DNA from: Patescibacteria group bacterium
GTDB lineage: Bacteria; Patescibacteriota; Minisyncoccia; Phycocordibacterales; UBA5272
Direction: 5' to 3'
DNA: 8,074 nucleotides
Assembly (NCBI GenBank): GCA_030837425.1
Contig: JAUPLJ010000025.1
Span: 1-8,074, forward strand
Shown here: in pieces, positions 1-5,220 of the stretch
How the letters are laid out: each line of letters opens with the position of its first letter
How positions within the stretch are numbered: position 1 is the first letter of the stretch
Made by a program: the position numbers and the translations under genes
Notes under the pieces: generated by a model
The model's input: the letters and a program-made list of their open reading frames with translations, nothing else
What the model was told of the DNA's origin: nothing
Databases searched by the model: none

Positions 1-21
1 CTAAGTGAATTATCTATTACT

Positions 22-27
22 TATAAA
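22..27 (+). promoter_or_regulatory. Possible -10 box of the first gene
   Basis: TATAAA lies 16 bp before ATG 44, a spacing like that of the peptidase promoter further on. It would give a leader of about 10 nt. There is no TG extension, and a -35 would fall at the edge of the window, so it cannot be judged. Confidence 0.3.
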
Positions 28-43
28 GTATTTTAATAAAAAC

Positions 44-1039
44 ATGAAGAAAATATATATTGTTATAATAAGTGTTTCATTAATCATTTTGATCTCGATT
101 GGATGCTTTTTAGCTTTTAGAAAAAATATTAATATATCTAATTATTTTAATTTTTCAAAAAAAGATACTCAATTAATAGTAAATGATGATTGGAGAATTA
201 TTGATTTTAAAGAGACATCTCAAATAGATTTAGACTCAAACAATAAATATATATGGATGAATCCATTAGGTTTAATACCAAAACTCATCTTATACAAGAA
301 AACAAATAATGATAGCGATTTTTACAAAATCGAAATCTTGGGTATTCCAAGTCAATATAATAATAACGAAAAACTTCCTAAAATAATATATTCAGAAATA
401 TTATCTTTAAAAAAAGAAGATGGTATTAATATCTCTTTTAATATATCAGGATATAATTTTATTTTAAATAAAATATATTATCCTGAGAATACAGGATCTG
501 AAAAATTTGAAACAACAATAATTAATACAGACTCTTCTTATAATGTTATAAAGAAAAAGGTGTTTGATAATACTTATTTTAATAATTTTTCACCAGATAG
601 AAATTTTGTAGAAAAAAATGTATGTGAATATCCTACTAAATTGGTCCATGTTTGTGAAAGTTCTTATGTAGATCTAAATCGTTTAGAAATGAGTGACGAA
701 ATAATTAAAGGTCTTATTAATATTCAGCCAATCGATTACAATTATCAATTGTTTATAACAAAAAAAGACGGTATCTATATTGGGAAAAATAATGGAGAAG
801 TAGTACAGAAGTTAGAAATATTTAAAGGGGATTATTGTAATTATAATTTATATAAAGTAGATAGTTATACTTTCGATTTCTATGATTTAAAAAATTCAAA
901 TAATTCAAAAGAATATTCTATTTTGCCAGCTAATTATGGAGAACAAAAACCAATTATAAAGTCTAAAGCTATAGATAATAAAAATAACACTATTGATGGT
1001 GACAACCAAATAAGTTTTTGTACTCAGGAGGCACCTTGA
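44..1039 (+). CDS. Hypothetical protein with N-terminal membrane anchor
   Basis: I do not recognise this family. From the chosen start the protein has 331 residues. Residues 4-25 are one strongly hydrophobic segment after two lysines, followed by Arg-Lys, so it is either an uncleaved anchor or a signal sequence with the rest outside the cell. The sequence ISIGC at 17-21 loosely fits a lipobox, but hydrophobic residues continue after Cys21, which favours a plain anchor. The remainder is rich in Asn, Ile, Tyr and Ser with no further membrane segment, and has four cysteines near 194, 204, 265 and 326 that could pair if exported. A GTG at 5 is also in frame, but it would add 13 residues before the anchor and lies upstream of a TATAAA box, so ATG 44 is preferred. 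The gene is convergent with the repair gene, 11 bp away. Its base composition looks even more AT-rich than its neighbours, which might mean a fast-evolving or acquired gene. Confidence 0.75.
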   Translation: MKKIYIVIISVSLIILISIGCFLAFRKNINISNYFNFSKKDTQLIVNDDWRIIDFKETSQIDLDSNNKYIWMNPLGLIPKLILYKKTNNDSDFYKIEILGIPSQYNNNEKLPKIIYSEILSLKKEDGINISFNISGYNFILNKIYYPENTGSEKFETTIINTDSSYNVIKKKVFDNTYFNNFSPDRNFVEKNVCEYPTKLVHVCESSYVDLNRLEMSDEIIKGLINIQPIDYNYQLFITKKDGIYIGKNNGEVVQKLEIFKGDYCNYNLYKVDSYTFDFYDLKNSNNSKEYSILPANYGEQKPIIKSKAIDNKNNTIDGDNQISFCTQEAP

Positions 1040-1050
1040 ATAAAAATCAA

Positions 1051-1902
1051 TTAATCTCTGTTTAAATATCCTTTTCTCTCTTTCTCAGTAAATCTTTCTA
1101 TTGCATATCTTAGTAATGTTCTTCTTTCTTTAATTTTTGAAAAGTTTTTATCTAGAAATTCTTTTAATTTTTTCTCGCTAATTCTTTTTCCATATTCACG
1201 TAGCATCCAACCCACAGCTTTTTGAATCAAGTCGTGAGAGTTTAAATTATCTTTTTCATTTAAAATTTTACCAGCAACTTCAAAAATTATTTCTGGAGAA
1301 TATTCATTTTTAAATGGCTTTTGCATAAAAGAGTATGTTGCGACGATCCCAACCCTTTTCTCCCAAAGTTTTTCGAACCCACCCCTACCCCTCCCTAAAT
1401 TTTTATGGAGGGGATCGGGAAATATATTTTCATCCTTTACTAAAGAAAGTAAAAATTTTACTCCAGAGCGATTTTTAGATTTTAAGGAATATTTTTCTTT
1501 AATAAAATTACCAACTATTTTTGATGCAGATTGATCAACTAGATCCCAATTGTTTACATATTTAATATTTTTTAAATAAAAATTAAAAATTTCTTCTTTC
1601 TTTTTTAATTCTGTCTCTTTCTCAAATTTATCTACAAGTATAAGTATGGCCAGCAGTCTCTCCTCATGAAATTCTGATTTCAAAAGTTTTTCTACTAGAT
1701 ATAAACCTAAATATCTATACACTTTTGATAATTTTCTAATCTGGGGGACAGTAATCCCTAAAAATTTATCTCCTTCGCCATACTCGCCAGGGCCAGTTTT
1801 AAAGAACCATTTATTTGTATTCGCTCTTTCAGTGGTTGCGATTTTTAATATATGATTTCTGATTGTTTTTAAATCTTCTAAATTATTTTTTTTACTAGTC
1901 AT
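1051..1902 (-). CDS. AlkD-like DNA alkylation repair protein (with 19-residue in-frame insertion)
   Basis: This belongs to the DNA alkylation repair family (AlkD-like HEAT-repeat DNA glycosylases), which remove alkylated bases such as N3- and N7-alkylpurines. The protein has 283 residues, all helical in character. Family landmarks are KTGPGEYGEGDKFLGI at 35-50, NNWDLVD at 117-123, LWEKR at 179-183, KAVGWMLREYGKR at 228-240 and LLRYAIERF at 263-271. Trp119, Asp123, Arg183 and Trp232 are candidate equivalents of the AlkD active-site Trp, Asp, Arg and Trp; this is by motif, not by alignment. Residues 160-178 are a Gly/Arg/Pro-rich stretch that interrupts the usual 'ENLWE(R/K)R' run and is encoded by a GC-rich palindrome (see the repeat entry). 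The start is 3 bp after the phosphatase stop, so the two are probably co-transcribed and translated by coupling. No Shine-Dalgarno sequence precedes the ATG. Whether the protein with its insert is still active is unknown. Confidence 0.92.
   Translation of the reverse strand: MTSKKNNLEDLKTIRNHILKIATTERANTNKWFFKTGPGEYGEGDKFLGITVPQIRKLSKVYRYLGLYLVEKLLKSEFHEERLLAILILVDKFEKETELKKKEEIFNFYLKNIKYVNNWDLVDQSASKIVGNFIKEKYSLKSKNRSGVKFLLSLVKDENIFPDPLHKNLGRGRGGFEKLWEKRVGIVATYSFMQKPFKNEYSPEIIFEVAGKILNEKDNLNSHDLIQKAVGWMLREYGKRISEKKLKEFLDKNFSKIKERRTLLRYAIERFTEKERKGYLNRD
1369..1425 (-). repeat. GC-rich palindromic element inserted in frame in the repair gene
   Basis: On the plus strand, CCCCTCC (1388-1394) pairs with GGAGGGG (1407-1413). 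After one C-T mismatch the stem continues with TAAA (1396-1399) against TTTA (1402-1405). Outside it, CCC (1382-1384) can pair with GGG (1417-1419) across a 3-nt internal loop. The G/C runs stand out against A/T-rich flanks. The segment is 57 bp, or 19 codons (residues 160-178), and removing it rebuilds a normal family sequence (DENLWEKR or DEKLWEKR). On the coding strand GAAAA flanks it on both sides (1427-1431 and 1370-1374), a possible 5-bp target duplication, although such a run is common in A-rich DNA. It looks like a short palindromic mobile repeat of the kind known to insert into genes in Rickettsia (RPE). Other copies cannot be checked from this window. Confidence 0.7.
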
Positions 1903-1905
1903 ATT

Positions 1906-2460
1906 TTAAATATTTTTTTCTAAAAAGATCTCTTCTTTCTTTACAATTTTTTCTACTTTTACAAATTCTTCTTTTAATATGCCATTTTTAAATATTTTAA
2001 TTTTTAAAGAAAAGTAAAATACAAGGCTTGAAACTACTATAGCTCCTATTACATCATAAATATCATGGACTTTCAGATAAAGTCTAGCCTCTATTATTAA
2101 TAAAAGCCAAATTATTCCTAAGAATCTAAAAAAGCTCTTCCAAAAATTATTTTTAATAAATTTTGATAAATAGAAAATTATAAGAAAAGTAATCATTGCT
2201 GAGGCGATATGGCCAGAGGGGAAGGCGTAGCTATTTTCGTAAACTAAAGCAAGTGAGCTTCTTGGTTTTTGAATTAAGTTTTTTAAAATTACAACAATTG
2301 TCATTGTTGCTGTGTAATTAAAAAATAAAAATCCAGCAAGCCTTTTTTCTTTATGATAAAAGAAAACTATTATAGAGACCAAGACAGAAGAAATTACCAT
2401 ACTTTGCTGTCCGCTAATTCTTGAAATCACTACAAAAAAATCAAATAGAGAGTTTTGCAT
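1906..2460 (-). CDS. PAP2-family membrane phosphatase
   Basis: A 184-residue polytopic membrane protein of the PAP2 (type 2 phosphatidic acid phosphatase) superfamily, which hydrolyses lipid phosphates or pyrophosphates such as phosphatidic acid or undecaprenyl pyrophosphate at the membrane. The three catalytic motifs are visible: Lys60-x6-Arg67 (usually KX6RP, here followed by Ser), Pro81-Ser-Gly-His84, and Arg126-x5-His132-x3-Asp136 (usually preceded by Ser, here Ala125). Hydrophobic segments lie at roughly 8-34, 42-58, 86-99, 112-123 and 134-152. The C-terminal 30 residues are charged (Lys/Glu) and probably cytosolic. The key Arg, both His and the Asp are present, so an active enzyme is likely. 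The substrate cannot be told from sequence; undecaprenyl pyrophosphate recycling is one guess. It is the first gene of a two-gene unit with the repair gene and starts from the divergent promoter region shared with the peptidase. Confidence 0.9.
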   Translation of the reverse strand: MQNSLFDFFVVISRISGQQSMVISSVLVSIIVFFYHKEKRLAGFLFFNYTATMTIVVILKNLIQKPRSSLALVYENSYAFPSGHIASAMITFLIIFYLSKFIKNNFWKSFFRFLGIIWLLLIIEARLYLKVHDIYDVIGAIVVSSLVFYFSLKIKIFKNGILKEEFVKVEKIVKKEEIFLEKNI

Positions 2461-2484
2461 AGCTTTAGTTTAATATGTTAAAAT
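2455..2484 (+). promoter_or_regulatory. Promoter of the M3 peptidase gene
   Basis: The extended -10 is TGTTAAAAT at 2476-2484. A weak -35, TTGCAT at 2455-2460, sits 18 bp upstream and covers the phosphatase start codon. Transcription would begin near 2491, leaving a leader of only about 10 nt with no Shine-Dalgarno sequence, which suggests near-leaderless translation. The -10 overlaps the opposing -10 by 2 bp. Confidence 0.6.
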
Positions 2485-2491
2485 TATATCA
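2483..2491 (-). promoter_or_regulatory. Extended -10 promoter of the phosphatase-repair unit
   Basis: Read on the minus strand this is TGATATAAT, a perfect extended -10 (TGn plus TATAAT). Transcription would begin near 2476, giving a leader of about 16 nt before the ATG at 2460. No good -35 is seen about 17 bp upstream, where the sequence already codes for the peptidase. Confidence 0.65.
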
Positions 2492-2500
2492 CTTAAAAAT

Positions 2501-4570
2501 ATGAAAAATGAAACCTCACAAATCCTACCAAATTGGAAAGAAATTTCTAAAGTTTTAAAATATAAAAAGCAAGATTTCGATAAACTTTTAGAAGCTTTTT
2601 TAAAGCATAAAAAAGAAATTTATACTGAAGTTAAAAAGATAAAAAAAGAAGACAGGACATTCCAAAATACTTTTTTAGCTATTGAAAAAAGTGGGGATGA
2701 TTTTGCAGATAGATTTTATCAAATTTCTACTTTTGCAATGACTCATAAAGATAAAGATTTTAGAGATCTTGCTAACAATTTTCAAAAAGAGTCTGCTTAT
2801 AAAATGGTAGACATGGAGCATGATAAGGATATTTACAGAGCGATAGTAGAATACAAAGAAGGAAATTATAAAAAAGAAAAACTTGGTCTTGATAAAAAAT
2901 ATGGAGTGGGAAGTGTAAAGCTTTTTGAAGATTCATATAAAGCTTATAAAAGAATGGGCTTTGATTTACCAAGTGTAAAACAAGAAAAACTAAAGAAAAA
3001 TTCTAAAGAGCTCTCAAGGTTGTCTTTAGATTTTGAAAGAAATATAAATGATTATAAAGATTTTATTCTTTGCTCCGAAGAAGAAATAAAAGGTCTTCCA
3101 GAAAATTTTGTAAAAAGTTTAGAAAAAGTAAAAGGTAAATACAAGATCACTTTAGATTATCCAAGTATTGGGCCTTTTCTTCAATATGCAGATAGTCGAG
3201 AAAAAAGAAAAGAGTTGGTTGATAAAAATGCTAAAAAAGGAGGAGAAAAAAATTTAAAAATATTAGCTGAAATGATAAATCTTAGAGACAACAACGCAAA
3301 ACTTTTAGGATATAAAAATCATGCAGAATTTAAACTTGAAAATAAAATGGCTAAAACAGAAAAAGCAGTCCGTAGATTTTTGAGTGATGCAATGAAGCAA
3401 TTAAAACCTATATCTTTAAAACAAAGACAAGAATTAAATAATTTCGCAAAAGCAAATTTAGAAGATTATAAGGATATAAATAATCTTGAATATTTTGACA
3501 CCTCTTATGTACAAGAAAAATTAAAACATAAAAAATATTCTTATGATAGCGCAAAGATAAAAGAATATTTTGAACTCGATCATGTGCTTAAAGAAATGTT
3601 TTCTATATTTGGAGAATTGTTTAATTTCTCCGCTATAGTAATAGACGAAAAGCAGAAAAAAGAAAAAGGGATTACTCTTCAAGACAAAGATGTAAAACTT
3701 GTAGAATTAAAAGATAAAAAGACAAAGCAAATAGTTTCTTATTTAGTTCTAGACCTATTTCCAAGAGATGGAAAATATGGGCACGCTTGCTCTGCTGAAT
3801 TTATACTAAGTAGATTTATAGGTAAAGAAAGAGTTGTTCCAATAAACGAAATAATTTGTAACTTCCAAAAACCAAATAAAAATATGCCATCTCTTTTATC
3901 ACTAAGAGAAGTGGAGACTTTATTCCATGAATTCGGGCACGCAATACATTACATGCTTACCAATTGTGTGTATTCTGCGCAAGCTTGTACAAATGTAGTT
4001 CGGGATTTTGTGGAGACACCGAGTCAATTTATGGAGAATTTTCTTTACGAGGAAAAAAATCTTAAAAAGATCGCAGTTCATTATAAGACTAAAAAATTTT
4101 TAGACAAGGAAATTATTCATAAAATAATAGAAAGTAAAAATTTTATGGCAGCAGATATGTATTATTATATTTTTGTAAGTTCTTTATTCGATATTGAAAT
4201 GCACTCTAATCAAGTACCTCTTAATAATAATGGTCTAGACATTACAAAATATTATTCTGGGTTCAGAAAAAAGTATACAGAGATGGAAGGATCAAAATTC
4301 TCTTTATTTCCAGCTGCATGGGGGCATATGGCTGGAGGATATGACGCTGGATATTATTCATATATGTGGGCGCTGGTTTATGCGCAAGATTTTTATTCTG
4401 AATTTAAAAAAGTGGAGAATAATAAAAATAAGTTAAAAGAAATTGGAGAAAGATATAGAAGAGAAATATTAGAAGTCGGAGGAAGTAGAGATGAGATGAC
4501 ATCAGTCAAAAAATTTTTAGGTAGAAATGGAAACGATAAAGCATTTCTAAAAGAGATAGGGGCAAAATAA
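2501..4570 (+). CDS. M3-family oligoendopeptidase / thimet-type zinc metallopeptidase
   Basis: A 689-residue cytosolic zinc peptidase of the M3 family (thimet oligopeptidase, oligopeptidase A, Dcp and PepF relatives), which cleaves short peptides left by protein turnover or taken up from outside. The zinc site is His476-Glu-Phe-Gly-His480, with Glu477 as the catalytic base. The third ligand is Glu505, in the family sequence DFVETPSQFMENF (502-514). The substrate-binding loop near the C terminus is HMAGGYDAGYYSYMWA (609-624), close to the usual 'H.FAGGYAAGYYSY.WA'. The N-terminal half is helical and Lys/Glu-rich, as expected for the channel domain. There is no signal peptide, and the length is normal for the Dcp/OpdA branch, which is the closer match; PepF types are usually shorter. 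All catalytic residues are present. It has its own promoter and is followed by a hairpin terminator, so it is probably a single-gene unit. Such an enzyme fits an organism that scavenges amino acids, but that is inference. Confidence 0.93.
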   Translation: MKNETSQILPNWKEISKVLKYKKQDFDKLLEAFLKHKKEIYTEVKKIKKEDRTFQNTFLAIEKSGDDFADRFYQISTFAMTHKDKDFRDLANNFQKESAYKMVDMEHDKDIYRAIVEYKEGNYKKEKLGLDKKYGVGSVKLFEDSYKAYKRMGFDLPSVKQEKLKKNSKELSRLSLDFERNINDYKDFILCSEEEIKGLPENFVKSLEKVKGKYKITLDYPSIGPFLQYADSREKRKELVDKNAKKGGEKNLKILAEMINLRDNNAKLLGYKNHAEFKLENKMAKTEKAVRRFLSDAMKQLKPISLKQRQELNNFAKANLEDYKDINNLEYFDTSYVQEKLKHKKYSYDSAKIKEYFELDHVLKEMFSIFGELFNFSAIVIDEKQKKEKGITLQDKDVKLVELKDKKTKQIVSYLVLDLFPRDGKYGHACSAEFILSRFIGKERVVPINEIICNFQKPNKNMPSLLSLREVETLFHEFGHAIHYMLTNCVYSAQACTNVVRDFVETPSQFMENFLYEEKNLKKIAVHYKTKKFLDKEIIHKIIESKNFMAADMYYYIFVSSLFDIEMHSNQVPLNNNGLDITKYYSGFRKKYTEMEGSKFSLFPAAWGHMAGGYDAGYYSYMWALVYAQDFYSEFKKVENNKNKLKEIGERYRREILEVGGSRDEMTSVKKFLGRNGNDKAFLKEIGAK

Positions 4571-4581
4571 ATTAACTTTAT

Positions 4582-4612
4582 AAAACACACATTTGACCAA
4601 ATGTGTGCTTTT
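4582..4612 (+). terminator. Hairpin terminator after the peptidase gene
   Basis: CACACATTT (4586-4594) pairs perfectly with AAATGTGTG (4599-4607), giving a 9-bp stem with a GACC loop, followed by CTTTT. Three further A-T pairs (4582-4584 with 4609-4611) are possible beyond one mismatch. The T tract is short, so it is a moderate terminator. It begins 15 bp after the stop codon. Confidence 0.65.
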
Positions 4613-4622
4613 GTGTTATTAT
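4593..4622 (+). promoter_or_regulatory. Promoter of the 133-residue protein gene
   Basis: The -35 is TTGACC (4593-4598, five of six consensus bases). After an 18-bp spacer comes TATTAT (4617-4622), preceded by TG at 4614-4615, so this is the best complete promoter in the window. The -35 lies across the loop of the preceding terminator hairpin. Transcription would start near 4629, giving a leader of about 50 nt. Confidence 0.7.
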
Positions 4623-4678
4623 CTTAATTCGTTCATTTAATTAAAATAAATTTATTTTTTAACCCCAAAATTCTCGTA

Positions 4679-5080
4679 ATGAAAAAAGAGTTGTTTAAAT
4701 GGTTGATAGAGTTTACGTTTACATCAACAAAGATGAAAAAAACACCAAAAGAACTAACTGAAATGTTAGTAAAATTTTCTGAAGTAAAGATGATTGAAAA
4801 TGGAACTCGTGAAAAATTCTCTCCAAAATTTCTTGAGAAAGAAAATGCTTGCGTAATTGAAGAAATACTAACAGATATTGCACTTAAGACCTACACTCAT
4901 GAGGAAGTACTTTTCTTACTCAAGATTGAAAATGATAAAAAAGAAATGAATTATTTCATTTTACGTCATTTTAAATCCAGAAAACCAGATTATTATTTCG
5001 CTATAAACATTATGCCGAAAGAAGAATTCAAGGAGAAAAAAGTTTTAAAAAATGCAGTTTTCTTTTATAAGAAAAAGTAA
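4679..5080 (+). CDS. Hypothetical protein, 133 residues
   Basis: I do not recognise this protein. It is small, soluble in appearance and rich in Lys and Glu, with no signal peptide or membrane segment. Residues 1-35 look helical and amphipathic (FKWLIEF, then a KELTEMLVKF helix). Residues 60-90 include an acidic helix (CVIEEILTDIALKTYTHEEVLFLLKIE). The C-terminal third has alternating hydrophobic residues (NYFILRHF, DYYFAINIM, NAVFFYKKK) suggesting beta strands, so an alpha/beta fold is likely. Cys59 is the only cysteine. Its strong promoter upstream, clean terminator downstream, consistent composition and single open frame support a real gene. There is no Shine-Dalgarno sequence before ATG 4679, and I see no in-frame upstream start after the predicted transcription start. 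No function can be inferred from its neighbours, since it is transcribed alone. Confidence 0.75.
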   Translation: MKKELFKWLIEFTFTSTKMKKTPKELTEMLVKFSEVKMIENGTREKFSPKFLEKENACVIEEILTDIALKTYTHEEVLFLLKIENDKKEMNYFILRHFKSRKPDYYFAINIMPKEEFKEKKVLKNAVFFYKKK

Positions 5081-5100
5081 AAAGAAGTAAGTTTTAACTC

Positions 5101-5126
5101 AGCCATGGTAACATGGCTTTTTTTTT
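5101..5126 (+). terminator. Intrinsic terminator after the 133-residue protein gene
   Basis: AGCCATG (5101-5107) and CATGGCT (5112-5118) form a 7-bp stem closed by the tetraloop GTAA (GNRA type). Nine T's follow directly (5118-5126). This is a textbook rho-independent terminator, 20 bp after the stop codon. Confidence 0.88.
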
Positions 5127-5153
5127 GCTTTAACTCTATTTTTGTGTTATTAT
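5125..5153 (+). promoter_or_regulatory. Promoter of bipA
   Basis: The extended -10 is TGTTATTAT (5145-5153), with a weak -35, TTGCTT (5125-5130), 17 bp from TATTAT. The -35 uses the end of the preceding terminator's T tract. The 14 bases at 5140-5153 are identical to those at 4609-4622 in the previous promoter. Transcription would start near 5160. A second possible -10 without TG, TAAAAT at 5207-5212, would give a near-leaderless mRNA for ATG 5221. Confidence 0.6.
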
Positions 5154-5163
5154 GTTTTTATCT

Positions 5164-5184
5164 TAAAAGCAGGAAATGCTTTTA
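5164..5184 (+). promoter_or_regulatory. Hairpin in the bipA leader
   Basis: TAAAAGCA (5164-5171) pairs with TGCTTTTA (5177-5184) around a GGAAA loop, an 8-bp stem with two G-C pairs, followed by a T-rich run. It begins just after the predicted transcription start. It contains the only AGGA-type sequence found ahead of a start codon here, and it buries ATG 5176. It could protect the 5' end, act as a weak attenuator, or be chance in AT-rich DNA. Confidence 0.4.
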
Positions 5185-5220
5185 TTTTTATCACTAAAAC
5201 TTTTATTAAAATCAAAATTT

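Noticed and set aside
1040..1050. Terminator between the convergent first gene and repair gene
   Set aside because: The gap is only 11 bp, and no stem of useful length followed by a T tract is visible on either strand.
1026..1063. AGGAGG followed by a TTG that overlaps the stop of the first gene, opening a 9-codon frame
   Set aside because: The AGGAGG is made by ordinary codons (CAG GAG GCA) at the gene's end, the frame is tiny, and no other gene here uses such a site.
2772..2972. 66-codon open frame on the minus strand inside the peptidase gene
   Set aside because: It lies wholly opposite a well-conserved gene, with no promoter and no recognisable protein; it is a shadow frame.
3235..3255. 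AGGAGG-like run inside the peptidase gene as an internal translation start
   Set aside because: It is formed by Lys-Gly-Gly-Glu-Lys codons, with no suitable start codon and no separate domain beginning there.
4393..4590. 65-codon minus-strand open frame covering the end of the peptidase gene
   Set aside because: It is antisense to conserved C-terminal coding sequence, and its Leu/Ser/Phe-rich product is what the reverse of Lys/Glu-rich codons gives.
5176..5220. Hydrophobic 15-residue N-terminal extension of BipA as a signal or membrane anchor
   Set aside because: BipA is a cytosolic ribosome factor, homologs begin near 'EIRNIAIIAHVDHGKTT', and the upstream ATG lies in a hairpin only one base from the AGGA.
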